This document shows, in pieces, positions 18,458 through 28,651 of a DNA stretch of 64,000 bases. Location: contig NZ_KB851213.1 of assembly GCF_000368265.1 (NCBI RefSeq), positions 1-64,000 on the forward strand, written 5' to 3'. The stretch is from Acinetobacter brisouisimilis (GTDB taxonomy: Bacteria > Pseudomonadota > Gammaproteobacteria > Pseudomonadales > Moraxellaceae). A model generated the notes under the pieces. The model ran no database searches and was not told the DNA's origin. It saw nothing but the letters and a program-made list of their open reading frames with translations. The stretch's first letter is position 1. Each line of letters begins with the position of its first letter. The position numbers and the translations under genes were made by a program.

Positions 18458-21400
18458 TTAGTGAAGATTGATTTGTGCTAAATGCTTTCTAAGCTGCATA
18501 ACATCAGCTTGCTGTTGATCATCACCTGCCATAAAGCCATGTAAAACATGCTGAGTAACGTGTTGAATCAGTTGAATTTGTGCATCATCATAACGATTAA
18601 CACGATAATTAATCACTACACGAAGTCGGTTTTCTTCAGAGAGAGGCTCTTCATAGACTTCAAAATGCAATCCGAATTTTGCGCTATCGCGTTCGAGTTC
18701 AAGCAGCTCAAATCCAATTTCATGCCCGTCTTGCAACGAGAAAGTGCCTGTCAGTGCATTTTTAGCGTGCAACTGAATATAGACTTCATACGGGCTTTCT
18801 GTAGATTGTTCATCTTCTTCCCGAACCTGTTCTTCAACAATCGCAAAAGGAATATCGGCATACGGTAAGGTATTGAAAATATTATTCTGGACTTGCTGAA
18901 CCAGATCACCGATGTGCAGCTCTTCCTGAAACTGGGTATAGTGCATCACCACGTTGGTGAAATAACCGAGCGTATCCTGATAATCAGGGTTATCTCGACA
19001 TGCCACCGATGTTCCTGTCAGGATCTTTTTCCCGCCACCAAGGAAATACACAGACAATACGATTGCGGCATACACCACATAGAAAATCGAAGATTTATAG
19101 TTTTTCGCCAGTTGATATAAGTGCTCGGTTTCTGCCGCATTCAGACTGAATTCAACCGATGCTCCTGCCACATCGTGCTGGTTTTCCGCAGGGGTCTGCG
19201 CCTGTGAACTGAGCAGTGCTGGTTGCTTTTTGACTTTGCCAATCGCATTAATCCAGTAATCCAGATGCTCTTGTAAACTTGAGTCATCCTGTGCCAAAGC
19301 ATACTCATGGAATTGACGCGGAATTTTTTCCCATACAGGTGCATTGCCCCCGACACGAGCGATATATGCCTCGAGCAACTCCTTGATCAAGATGCCCGAT
19401 GACCACTCATCCATGGCAATGTGATACAGCAATAACGAGAGGATATGACGCCCTTGTTCATCTTTGAGAAAACGAACCCTAATTGGAAATTCATGCGTTA
19501 ACTCGAACTGATGATTGGCTTCTTGTTTTAAAATCTGCTGTGCCGATGCTGTGCCTTGCGTGTCCGAAGACCAGAACCAAGGATGCTGTGCAACCTGATT
19601 CAGCGGAATCACCGTTTGAGAAATATCGTCAATGGCATGGAAGACAAAAATACTGCGCAAAGCATGATGGCGTTCCAAAATATCCACGAAAGCTGCATAA
19701 AATGTTGTTTCATCGACTGTTTCAGTAAAACGGAAGGCAAATGGAATATTGAAGATCGGATCGCGACCCTGATCCGAAAAGCCCATAAATGCTTTTTGTA
19801 ACAAGGTAATTGGTGCAACAATTTCCTGATCAGGGCTAAAGATTTTGCGGCTGGACTGACTTTGATCCTGATATTCAGCGTACTGGGTTAACTCAATCGC
19901 TGTTGGCGCATTAAAGAAATCTGCAATCTTGATCTGCACCTGATGCTGGCTTTGCAATTTGCCAAGCACGCGGGTTGCCAAAATAGAATGTCCACCCTGA
20001 TCGAAGAAGTTATCGTAAATACTGAGATCAGGATTTAATAACACCGCTTTAAATTCATCAAGAATCAGCTCTGCCAATGCCAGATTTTCTGCTTTTGTAG
20101 CATGGTTTGGATTAACCACTGGAGCTAAATTCAGCGCTGACTGATCATTCTGCACCAAAGGCTGGCTAAAAATCGGGAACGTGATATTGTGCGTGTGGTC
20201 TTGGTGTAGAAAAACCACAAACTGCTCCAATAACAACGCGGCAATCGAAGCAGACAGACGCTCACCTGTAGTCAGTTCAAGCTGAAGCTGTTGCTGATCC
20301 TTGAGCTGGAACGCCAGCGTTAAATCATAGTCCACATGTAGCGGTGGAATCACCAAAGGCTGTACATCGACCTGCTCTAAGGCTAAATACTGCGTCGATT
20401 CCATAAATTGGGTGACCAGAATATTGGGAATCAGATGGCGCTGGGTTTTGGTCGCTGACAGGATCTGTTCAATCGACACGTTGTGGCTCATTCCCTGTAA
20501 AATCTGATTACGGGTCTGGGCAATCTGTTCAGAGATGCCCTGTGCCAGTCGATTGATGCGAATCGGTAAAATATTTGAACTGGATTGGATCTGATTCAAC
20601 GAGGCAATATCGTAATGCTCAACCACAGGCACAAACACATCGACCGCTTCTAAATCCAAAATGCTTTGTACATAAAGACCAAACAGTGACACCATCGTAT
20701 GCAAGATCGATGATTGTGCTGTTTGACTTAACTGATATAAATGTCCCGCATCAATCGTGGTAAAGACGCGTTTCACTTTCGGTTCAGTAACCAGTGTTGA
20801 GGTTTTACCATATTGCTGAATCGGGGCGGCATGTGGGGAACGCTGGAACAATGAGGGCCACAGTACCTTGTTCATTCCTGTTGGATATTGTTGCTTCCAG
20901 TACGCCAGTGCGGCTGCTTCTGCATGAGAAAAACTGCTAGATGCCTGCGTCAATGGAACAGCCAGTACTTCAGCTGTATTATAAAAATGACTTAGATGCT
21001 TAAAAATTGGTTTCCAGGCACTGTCATCCAGCAGGATATGATGCCCCAAAACTCCCAGAATCACTTCCTGATTATTTTTTGGCATCACAACAAACTGAAT
21101 GGCAGGCTCAGCGCTTAAATCCATTGGGGTCTGCATGAGCGCCAGCAGATGCTGGATCGCCTGCTGATCAGAATCCACCAGATGTGTGCTGACCTCAAGC
21201 TGTTGCGAGGGCTGATGACGCTTTACCAACTCTCCTGCCTGATCCAGTTGATAGCGAAAGTTCAGATTTGAATCGCCTGCATACAGGGTTTTAATCGACT
21301 GAATTAAACGATCCAGCTTGATGTCACCTGTCAGTTTCAGCCCGACCAAAAATGGGCCTGAAGCCGCCAGAGGATCTTGTTGATGCAACATCCATGCACG

Positions 21401-21556
21401 TTCTTCCGACAAGGACAATGCCAGATTGCTATCGCTCAGCGCCGCATTTTTGTGTGCTTCAGCGCTGGAGGATGTCTCAGATAAACCTATATCCTGTAAT
21501 TCACTTTCAAAGAGACCAAATAAATCGTCACTCATAATCGCTTGATGATGACTCAT
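18458..21556 (-). CDS. fbsG: NRPS protein, C-PCP-C architecture
   Basis: The protein has 1032 residues. The first condensation domain has a full HHxxxDD motif (GHHILLDDSAW, His172/173, Asp177/178). The carrier domain is FFDQGGHSILATR with Ser524. The second condensation domain (about 580-1010) has YHIAMDE at 711-717, so the first His of HHxxxDG is Tyr and the Gly is Glu; the catalytic second His712 is kept. There is no adenylation domain. In fimsbactin assembly this protein should take the growing DHB-Ser chain and condense it with the second serine unit and with acetyl-hydroxyputrescine. The start may be the ATG at 21556 or the in-frame one at 21535. It follows fbsF by 16 bp. Confidence 0.92.
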   Translation of the reverse strand: MSHHQAIMSDDLFGLFESELQDIGLSETSSSAEAHKNAALSDSNLALSLSEERAWMLHQQDPLAASGPFLVGLKLTGDIKLDRLIQSIKTLYAGDSNLNFRYQLDQAGELVKRHQPSQQLEVSTHLVDSDQQAIQHLLALMQTPMDLSAEPAIQFVVMPKNNQEVILGVLGHHILLDDSAWKPIFKHLSHFYNTAEVLAVPLTQASSSFSHAEAAALAYWKQQYPTGMNKVLWPSLFQRSPHAAPIQQYGKTSTLVTEPKVKRVFTTIDAGHLYQLSQTAQSSILHTMVSLFGLYVQSILDLEAVDVFVPVVEHYDIASLNQIQSSSNILPIRINRLAQGISEQIAQTRNQILQGMSHNVSIEQILSATKTQRHLIPNILVTQFMESTQYLALEQVDVQPLVIPPLHVDYDLTLAFQLKDQQQLQLELTTGERLSASIAALLLEQFVVFLHQDHTHNITFPIFSQPLVQNDQSALNLAPVVNPNHATKAENLALAELILDEFKAVLLNPDLSIYDNFFDQGGHSILATRVLGKLQSQHQVQIKIADFFNAPTAIELTQYAEYQDQSQSSRKIFSPDQEIVAPITLLQKAFMGFSDQGRDPIFNIPFAFRFTETVDETTFYAAFVDILERHHALRSIFVFHAIDDISQTVIPLNQVAQHPWFWSSDTQGTASAQQILKQEANHQFELTHEFPIRVRFLKDEQGRHILSLLLYHIAMDEWSSGILIKELLEAYIARVGGNAPVWEKIPRQFHEYALAQDDSSLQEHLDYWINAIGKVKKQPALLSSQAQTPAENQHDVAGASVEFSLNAAETEHLYQLAKNYKSSIFYVVYAAIVLSVYFLGGGKKILTGTSVACRDNPDYQDTLGYFTNVVMHYTQFQEELHIGDLVQQVQNNIFNTLPYADIPFAIVEEQVREEDEQSTESPYEVYIQLHAKNALTGTFSLQDGHEIGFELLELERDSAKFGLHFEVYEEPLSEENRLRVVINYRVNRYDDAQIQLIQHVTQHVLHGFMAGDDQQQADVMQLRKHLAQINLH

Positions 21557-21572
21557 ACAACCTACCTTTAAA

Positions 21573-24500
21573 TTAACTATTTTTCTGATTTACTTGGTTT
21601 TTTATGTTGTCGACCATCTCTTGGACGGTTTTGCATTTTGCTAACATATAAAAGTCAATCGGTGTATTAAATTGCTGTGCACAGTGCTTCGCCAAGCGAT
21701 TCAGGTAGCTTGGCGTCATGCCCACCGCCAGAATTTCCGTTTCCATAAACAGATCGGCACTGCTCTGCTGCGCAGGTAAAGACTGACGCAGAAGCTGTAA
21801 AATATCCTGCTCCAGTTGTGGCGGTGGGGACTGCATAGGTTCTGCTGGTGATGCAGGGACGTAAGTCTGATACAGCGTTTCCTGAGCCGATTTCTGTAAC
21901 GCCTTTCGGTCAATCTTGCCGTTTCGTGTAATCAGGAATTCGCTCAGATACAGCCATCGTGAAGGAATATGCGAATTTGGCACTAAGCTTTGCAGGAACT
22001 GACGCAGTGCTGCTGGGTTCAGACCGCCAGTTTGCGGATGGGCAGTGGTATAAATGGCAACCAGCTCATTGCCTTCAAATACAGGATTGATGCAGGTCAT
22101 CACCACACAATCTGTAATCTCAGCATGTTTGAGCAAGGCATTTTCGACCTCTGAGGCAGCAATCCGCACCCCACGTACCTTCAGATAACCTTCATCCCGT
22201 CCCGCAAAAATAATACTGCCATCGGCTCTGAAATAACCTTTGTCACTCATGCGAAATGCGCGTTTCTGCTCACCATTGGGTAGCGTCAACTGTACAAAAT
22301 CTTTTTGCAGGACTTGCCCATCAAGCAGATAACCATTCGAGAGGTTAACACCCGTCATGTACATTTGCCCGATCACACCCACAGGGCAAAACTCACCATG
22401 TGGATTTAACAGATGATATTCATTGTGTTTCAATGCCTTGCCATAAGGAATGACATCGCGATCTTGCGGCGTAATCTCATGCCAGATACTCAAAATTGTG
22501 GTTTCTGTTGGACCACCGATTGAAATCAGTCGGGTATGCGGCAAGATTTGACGGAATTTTTGAACCACAGAGGGCTTCACATAATCCCCACCTTGGTTGA
22601 TCAGGCGAAGACTTTGCAGTTGATGAGGTTCAGCCGCGGTCAGCAACATATCCGCCATCGCAGGAACTGTGCACCAGATGCTGACCTTGTACCGATCAAT
22701 CAACTGCGCCCACACCACAGCACTTTTGGCTTGCTCTACCGTCGGAATCACCAGTGTGCCACCAACACAGAGCGGGACCAGAGTATCGAACAGCGACATG
22801 TCATGATGGAACGGGGTAGCAGCCAGATGAATATCGTTGTGCTGAATATTCCAGTTCAGAATGGACTGCTGCAAGATATTAGAGGTTGCCCGATTGTTCA
22901 GTACCACACATTTCGGCGTGCCTGTACTGCCTGAGGTATACAGATAATAGGCAGGTGAACTGTCATGTTGATACTGCCATGTCTGTGCTGGGCAGACAGG
23001 TGCTTGCAAGGCAGCATGGATATCCACATAAGCCACGCCTTCGACAGGCGCATTACTGATCACCAGATCAACCAGACTATTTTTCAAAATATAGTCGCGG
23101 CGTGCCTGAGGCGAGTCCATATCGACAGGCAACCAAATAATATTGGACAAGGCACATGCCAACATGGCATAGATATGTTCAGGGCTTTTTTTCAGGCAGA
23201 TGGCAACCACCTGCTTTTTTGTCACGCCTGCTTGCGCTAGGGCAACACGAACTTTAGCAACATTCTCGCCCAAACGCTGATATGAAATCTTCTGGTCAGC
23301 GTAAATCAAAGCAGCTTTGTCTGGCGTTTGTTGAAAGAGTTGCGCTTCAATCCGTTCTAAATAATGATTTAATTCAAGTGCATCTTCAACATCTTCCTGC
23401 CAGTCATCTCCGAGGGCTGCGACCTTAGATTGTTGTACAGGTGCATCCTGTAAATCTTGTAGGGCTGCAAGCTGATCCAGACGCTGTTTGAGTGCCTGCA
23501 AAATATCCTGAATGACCTGTTCAGACAGGGCTTCTTCAACATAGTCAAAATCAATGATGAGATCTGCACGATCCGACAGCGTCAGGCGAATATCCAGCGC
23601 TAACTGCGGAGTCTGGGTTTGACCCGCCACATACTGGATCTGCGAATTGCTGACTGGTTTTTTCCACGCCAGACCATTGGTCAGGGCGATGGGCAAAACA
23701 ATCGATTCTTTGGTTTTTTGAATCAGATATTTAGAAATTTCCACGCCTGAAAAAGAGCTATGTGCCATGGACTCTAAAATATCTTTCTGAACGTTTTTAG
23801 CCGTATCCACAAAGCTTTGCTGTGCAGTATGGCGATGTTGCAGCACAATAAAAGATGAATGATTGGCAACCCCGCCCGTCATTGCCGAGCTGGAAATCGG
23901 TACAGACAGCACCAGACTCTGGTCTTCTGTCCATTTTGATAACATTTCTAAAATAATCGTGGTCAATAAGGCATTGGGTAGCAGACGCTGCTTCGCCGCC
24001 AGACTGGAAAGCTGCTTCCATGCCTCACTCGGAATCGAGATACCACGACGCTGATAATGTGGATCAGTAATTTTTTCTAATGCAGTACACCATGGCAACT
24101 GGGTAATCTGCTCAATCTGATCGAGTTTCTCCAGCCAAAACTGACGGTCTTTGGCACTGGCTTGCATCACATTCAGTTTAATCACTGAATGAGAAGCGGA
24201 TTGAGATGCTGCATGCTCACTGTCACTGCCCTGACCCAATAATTCGGTGAGGAAAACAGAAATTGAGTAACCATCTAAAATCAGACCATCAAAACTGGTG
24301 AAGACCACGGTACGATGCACCGCATCTTGCGGTAACTGGATGAACGCCATCCGCCATGGTGGAGTATCCAGCGCATGCAGATAATGCGTAAAGGTCTCAC
24401 GCCAGTGCTGTAACTGCTGCTGTGCATCCTGATGCGACAGCTGCTGTAAGTCGACATATTCAACCTGATGCGCCAGATCAACCTGATCCAGAACCACTTG

Positions 24501-24707
24501 TGTCAGTTCAGTTTCATTAATTTTGGTGCGTAATGCTGGATACTTGGCAACCAATGCAGTCAAGACATTGTGAAATTGCACCTTGGTCATCTTCCCATGA
24601 AATTCTCTAAAATCGTGCATGGAAGACTGGCTTAAAGGAAAAAGTTTCGACTTCCCTAGCAAATACGCTTTTTGCATAGCATTCAATGGTGTATGAAGCG
24701 TGCTCAT
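21573..24707 (-). CDS. fbsF: NRPS protein, Cy-A-PCP architecture (serine/threonine-type adenylation)
   Basis: The protein has 1044 residues. The N-terminal domain has a cyclization-type DxxxxD motif (FTSFDGLILDGYS, Asp140/Asp145). The adenylation domain follows from about 440 to 900, with YTSGSTGTPK, the FHHDMSLFDTLVPL segment often seen in serine-activating domains, SIGGPTET, and NGKIDRKAL with the C-terminal lysine. Cy plus Ser activation fits oxazoline formation from DHB-Ser. The C-terminal carrier region (about 955-1035) is poorly conserved: the usual GGHSL is replaced by GMTPSYL, though a Ser remains. It overlaps fbsE by four bases. Confidence 0.92.
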   Translation of the reverse strand: MSTLHTPLNAMQKAYLLGKSKLFPLSQSSMHDFREFHGKMTKVQFHNVLTALVAKYPALRTKINETELTQVVLDQVDLAHQVEYVDLQQLSHQDAQQQLQHWRETFTHYLHALDTPPWRMAFIQLPQDAVHRTVVFTSFDGLILDGYSISVFLTELLGQGSDSEHAASQSASHSVIKLNVMQASAKDRQFWLEKLDQIEQITQLPWCTALEKITDPHYQRRGISIPSEAWKQLSSLAAKQRLLPNALLTTIILEMLSKWTEDQSLVLSVPISSSAMTGGVANHSSFIVLQHRHTAQQSFVDTAKNVQKDILESMAHSSFSGVEISKYLIQKTKESIVLPIALTNGLAWKKPVSNSQIQYVAGQTQTPQLALDIRLTLSDRADLIIDFDYVEEALSEQVIQDILQALKQRLDQLAALQDLQDAPVQQSKVAALGDDWQEDVEDALELNHYLERIEAQLFQQTPDKAALIYADQKISYQRLGENVAKVRVALAQAGVTKKQVVAICLKKSPEHIYAMLACALSNIIWLPVDMDSPQARRDYILKNSLVDLVISNAPVEGVAYVDIHAALQAPVCPAQTWQYQHDSSPAYYLYTSGSTGTPKCVVLNNRATSNILQQSILNWNIQHNDIHLAATPFHHDMSLFDTLVPLCVGGTLVIPTVEQAKSAVVWAQLIDRYKVSIWCTVPAMADMLLTAAEPHQLQSLRLINQGGDYVKPSVVQKFRQILPHTRLISIGGPTETTILSIWHEITPQDRDVIPYGKALKHNEYHLLNPHGEFCPVGVIGQMYMTGVNLSNGYLLDGQVLQKDFVQLTLPNGEQKRAFRMSDKGYFRADGSIIFAGRDEGYLKVRGVRIAASEVENALLKHAEITDCVVMTCINPVFEGNELVAIYTTAHPQTGGLNPAALRQFLQSLVPNSHIPSRWLYLSEFLITRNGKIDRKALQKSAQETLYQTYVPASPAEPMQSPPPQLEQDILQLLRQSLPAQQSSADLFMETEILAVGMTPSYLNRLAKHCAQQFNTPIDFYMLAKCKTVQEMVDNIKNQVNQKNS

Positions 24708-27193
24708 TTTTTTCCCTCTAATACTTTTAGGAAGATTTCTGCGATCTTGTGTGCAGATTGAGGAATATTTTGTTCAATCACCTTGGCAATATTTTGAACG
24801 GTACGCTGTGAAAAAATATCAACCACTGTAATTCCGCAATCTTTAAAATAACGGTGCAGTGCTGCCACAAAATGGGTGGCTAATAAAGAGTCACCGCCAT
24901 AATCAAAGAAATCAATATTGGCATTTGAGTGATCGGGTTGTAAGCCAATGATTTTAGACATCATGAAATACACCACCTGTTCTAAAGGGGTTTGTGTTTG
25001 CGCTGATGACCATTGGGCGAGTGATTGATTTTTCTGAATAAAATCTTGAATATGGTCTGCTTGAACCTGTGCAAACTGCTCGGCACTCATCAGATAGGAC
25101 TGTTCAGGAATTAAATATTGTGGCAAGCGTGCCGTATAAGCAGCATTTAACTGGTGCTGCTCCAGTTCCGCCTGTGGTGACAATACCAAGCAGGCAATTA
25201 AGCGATTTTTACCATCTTGATGAACTGAATATACTTTGGCATGTTCGACTTCTGGAATCTCAAGAATTTTTTGGCAAACCTCATTTAAATCCAACCAGTA
25301 GCCGTTGATTTTGACCAGTTGATGCTGATCTTCAAACAGGATGATCTCAGCCGCATCATTGTAATAAGCGGCATAACGGGTCGGATACCAATACTGCCCC
25401 TGCACCAGCTTCAAATTCAACCTCGAATGCTGTTTGACATCCTGTGCCTGAACACGTCCCCATAAGGTTCCAATCACCCAGTCGGGGCAATCGATGCCTA
25501 TTTGATTCACCACACGATACTGATCACAGTCTACTTGCAGTTGTGCCAGCACATGGGCTGCAAGCGCGGCAGGCTGTAGCTGTCTTTGAGCGTGCTGTGC
25601 CTCAGGCAACCGATATGCCATCGGCGCATGAACCTGTGTTTCGTCCTGAATCATTGTCGTGATCTGGGCAATATAATGCTCAAACATGTGCTGAATCACA
25701 TCAGGTTTAAAGGCATGACGACGAATGTCCCAGTTAACAACCAGACCCTGATTAAAATAGGCAATTTGCACATCAAGATCGACTTTAGGGCCTTGAGAAA
25801 TACACCAGACAGGCTGCCCCAGATGCAACTGCAACTCTTCAGAAAAAATTTCGCCCACGTCAAGTGCAGAAGTAAAGACAATCGGTGAGGTTTCTAACTG
25901 CTGGTGAAGTTTGGAAAGATCCCGCAACACATGAATACCCGCATACGCATAATGCTCATGGGCTTGCTGCACCTGCTGCTCAATCCGTTGTGCTGCCGAA
26001 TAAAAAGATTCTTGCGCATTGAGCTGAACATTCAACAGGCTTAAATTGGCAAAATCCCCCACAATTTCATCGATAGTCTGCTGATATGACTCTCTGACAA
26101 AGAAAGGAAGATTTAATCGGAACTGTGGTGAGGATGACCAAGTTGCCACAGTTTCAGCAAAGGCAGTCAGGCAGAGTGTCTGCACAGAAATATGATTTTT
26201 TTCAGCAATCTGTTGTAATTTCTGCTTGTCTGATTCGCTAAAACGAAATGCCAGACGCTCAAATTGCTGTGGATTTTCCCGCAACCCTTCTGGAACCAAA
26301 GGTAAATCAGGTGCAGGGGAAATCTGGTCTAAACGGTTCTGCCACCACTGCTGATCCTGTAAGGACTTTGCATGGTAGTTTGGATCTTCATTGCGCTGTT
26401 GCAGATAGTCAAAATAATCAATGGATGAGCTGTTCAGCGGGCTGAGTATTTTACCCAGATATAACGCAGTCAGGTCTTCCACCACGATCAAATAACTCTG
26501 CGGATCAATGGCGATCATATCGCTATCAATATGCAGGATATGCTGATGATCTGGCAATAAACTCAGTTGTATATCAATGACTTGTCCATTTTGAATAGCA
26601 AGCTGTTGATGGCTCATCTGCTGACGTCTGTTTTGTAATGCCTCAGCCACGCTCACCTGATCTAGATGACTTAAATCATGGATCTGAATCTGCTGATGAT
26701 CTAGCGCCTGAATGCTTTGTCGCCCATTGGCAATCGAGGCATTTAACATTGGGTGACGCTGCACCAGTTTCTGATATGCGGTTTGTAATTTTTGAATATC
26801 GAGATTTTGCCCAGCAAACTCCATATACAAATGCGCAGCAGTATGTTCCGACTGTCTGCCCGCCCAGTAGGCGTATTGCATGTCGGATAAAGCCACAGAT
26901 GCAGAAGGCAGTGCATATGACAGCGCTACAGCAGGCTCCTGAGCCTCTGGGGATACGGTGATGCTGTTGATCAGACTAACCCAGTCTTCAACCGTAGGCG
27001 ACATGGCAAAGTCGGTATAGGACAATGGTTTTTGATATTGTTTCTCAAAAACATCCACCAATTGCATGATCGCCAAAGAATGTAACCCATGTTCGATCAA
27101 ATTATCCTGAGGCGATATATTGACGCTGTCCAACTGTAAAACGGTATGAATATGTTGGATAATTTCTTGCTGTAACTTCATTTCTATACTCAC
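24704..27193 (-). CDS. fbsE: NRPS protein, ArCP-Cy-(truncated A)-PCP architecture
   Basis: The protein has 829 residues. An aryl carrier domain is at the N-terminus (EHGLHSLAIMQL, Ser39), replacing the ArCP that EntB carries on its isochorismatase. A cyclization domain follows (about 100-520) with SDMIAID, Asp225/Asp230. Residues ~550-740 look like only the C-terminal part of an adenylation domain (VKINGYWLDLNEVCQKI) with no ATP-binding core. The last domain is a normal carrier, FFDYGGDSLLATHF with Ser769. DHB should be loaded at Ser39 by FbsH; the serine for Ser769 must come from FbsF's A domain in trans. It follows fbsD by 9 bp. Confidence 0.92.
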   Translation of the reverse strand: MSIEMKLQQEIIQHIHTVLQLDSVNISPQDNLIEHGLHSLAIMQLVDVFEKQYQKPLSYTDFAMSPTVEDWVSLINSITVSPEAQEPAVALSYALPSASVALSDMQYAYWAGRQSEHTAAHLYMEFAGQNLDIQKLQTAYQKLVQRHPMLNASIANGRQSIQALDHQQIQIHDLSHLDQVSVAEALQNRRQQMSHQQLAIQNGQVIDIQLSLLPDHQHILHIDSDMIAIDPQSYLIVVEDLTALYLGKILSPLNSSSIDYFDYLQQRNEDPNYHAKSLQDQQWWQNRLDQISPAPDLPLVPEGLRENPQQFERLAFRFSESDKQKLQQIAEKNHISVQTLCLTAFAETVATWSSSPQFRLNLPFFVRESYQQTIDEIVGDFANLSLLNVQLNAQESFYSAAQRIEQQVQQAHEHYAYAGIHVLRDLSKLHQQLETSPIVFTSALDVGEIFSEELQLHLGQPVWCISQGPKVDLDVQIAYFNQGLVVNWDIRRHAFKPDVIQHMFEHYIAQITTMIQDETQVHAPMAYRLPEAQHAQRQLQPAALAAHVLAQLQVDCDQYRVVNQIGIDCPDWVIGTLWGRVQAQDVKQHSRLNLKLVQGQYWYPTRYAAYYNDAAEIILFEDQHQLVKINGYWLDLNEVCQKILEIPEVEHAKVYSVHQDGKNRLIACLVLSPQAELEQHQLNAAYTARLPQYLIPEQSYLMSAEQFAQVQADHIQDFIQKNQSLAQWSSAQTQTPLEQVVYFMMSKIIGLQPDHSNANIDFFDYGGDSLLATHFVAALHRYFKDCGITVVDIFSQRTVQNIAKVIEQNIPQSAHKIAEIFLKVLEGKK

Positions 27194-27202
27194 CTGTCAG
27201 GC

Positions 27203-27958
27203 TTATTGTCCCAAGGTCGCGCCACCATCAATCACCAAATCGTGCATGGTGATATGCGTTGCCTGATCACTCAGCAAGAACATCACCGCATTGGCAATGT
27301 CTTGGGTTCGGGCTATTTTTTGTAATGGAATCCCGACCTTATATTGCGCAGGGTTGCCCTGGATCGTATTTTGCTCACCTGTTGCATCGTTCCATAACTG
27401 GTATTGCATTGGAGTCGCTGTTGAACCAGGTGAAATGATATTGACGCGCACGCCATATTCAGCCAGTTCCAAGCCTACTGTTTTTGAGAAACTGGTCAAC
27501 GCCGCTTTGGATGCACCATAAGCTGCCATGTTTATGCGCGGCGCATGTGCCGCATTGGAGGAAACCACGACAATGCTGCCCGAACGTTTGTGTTTGAAAT
27601 GCGGGCTTAATTGGCGCAAGAAATAAAACGCGCCAAAAACGTTGACTTCAAAGGTTTGTCGCCATGCATCTAGCGACAGATTCTCATGTGAATCTAAATG
27701 CAGTACCGCAGCAACATTGACAAAATAATCTGGAGCTGCTGTTTTTAACAGGCGTGTACACAGCGCAGAAACCTGCTGCTCATTACGCACATCACATTCA
27801 TAGACCTGTGCTTTAAATACTGAAGGGACTTGGTCTGTAGAGACATCAAAACCAATGACCTGAATGTCCTGTGCAATCAGTTGGCGCATGATCTCGGCAC
27901 CAATCCCCTGATTAACCCCTGTAACCCATGCAATTTTTTGCTTGTTCGCGAAAGCCAT
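27203..27958 (-). CDS. fbsD: 2,3-dihydro-2,3-dihydroxybenzoate dehydrogenase (EntA-like SDR)
   Basis: The protein has 251 residues and is a short-chain dehydrogenase. The nucleotide-binding motif is VTGVNQGIGAEI near the N-terminus, then NVAAVLHLD, the catalytic Ser in VVSSNAAHAPR, and YGASK for the active-site Tyr and Lys. It makes 2,3-DHB from the isochorismatase product with NAD. Its place directly after the isochorismatase and isochorismate synthase genes fixes the substrate. The gap to fbsC is 32 bp. Confidence 0.93.
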   Translation of the reverse strand: MAFANKQKIAWVTGVNQGIGAEIMRQLIAQDIQVIGFDVSTDQVPSVFKAQVYECDVRNEQQVSALCTRLLKTAAPDYFVNVAAVLHLDSHENLSLDAWRQTFEVNVFGAFYFLRQLSPHFKHKRSGSIVVVSSNAAHAPRINMAAYGASKAALTSFSKTVGLELAEYGVRVNIISPGSTATPMQYQLWNDATGEQNTIQGNPAQYKVGIPLQKIARTQDIANAVMFLLSDQATHITMHDLVIDGGATLGQ

Positions 27959-27990
27959 AACTATTCATTACCCATTTACAATGTTGAAAA

Positions 27991-28620
27991 TCAAGAACGA
28001 ACCAGTTGGTTCACATGATGCACAACACCCAAATTGCGCTGGACATATTGCAAGGCAAAAAGATGGTCTTTCAGGCTAAAATCAGCCACAGAGTCGGCGA
28101 TCACAAAAGGCTTAATCCCGTTCATAAAGGCTTCTGCTGCGGTTTGTAACACGCCAATATGCGCATATACGCCACAAATAATCAGTTGATCTCGTTGTTC
28201 TTTTTTAAGGAGTTGTTCTAGGTCAGAGCGATAAAAAGCACTGTAGCGCCATTTGGTTAACACCAAATCGTGCTTGGTTGGCGCAAGCTGCTTCACAATA
28301 TCAGCCTGTTCAGGATATGCAGTTAAGCCTGCACCCCACATATCATTTAATAAGGCACGATCTTGATAATCTTGTTTGGCAGGCTGTGCGGTGTAATACA
28401 CAGGAATATCATTTTGCACACACCAGGCTTTTAATTTGCTGATGTTATGCATCACGATCTGGATCAACGGTGATTCTTCACCATAAAAATTAATAAAATA
28501 ATCCTGCATATCATGGATTAATAACGCTGCACGCTGTTTATCAATTTTCCAGTCGACTTTTGCCTCTGGATAATCCTGTTTTAGTGGCAAATGATAACTT
28601 TCAATTTTTCGAATACTCAT
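27991..28620 (-). CDS. fbsC: Isochorismatase (2,3-dihydro-2,3-DHB synthase), without carrier domain
   Basis: The protein has 209 residues. The isochorismatase core ALLIHDMQDYFINFY supplies the catalytic Asp, VLTKWRYSAFYRSDLEQLL the substrate loop, and LIICGVYAHIGVLQTA the nucleophile region. EntB proteins are ~285 residues because they carry a C-terminal aryl carrier domain; this one stops at the isochorismatase domain, consistent with the ArCP on FbsE. AGG lies 6 bp before the ATG at 28620. The gap to fbsB is 31 bp. Confidence 0.93.
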   Translation of the reverse strand: MSIRKIESYHLPLKQDYPEAKVDWKIDKQRAALLIHDMQDYFINFYGEESPLIQIVMHNISKLKAWCVQNDIPVYYTAQPAKQDYQDRALLNDMWGAGLTAYPEQADIVKQLAPTKHDLVLTKWRYSAFYRSDLEQLLKKEQRDQLIICGVYAHIGVLQTAAEAFMNGIKPFVIADSVADFSLKDHLFALQYVQRNLGVVHHVNQLVRS

Positions 28621-28651
28621 GGCTTAACCTATTATTTTTAAGAGACTGGAT

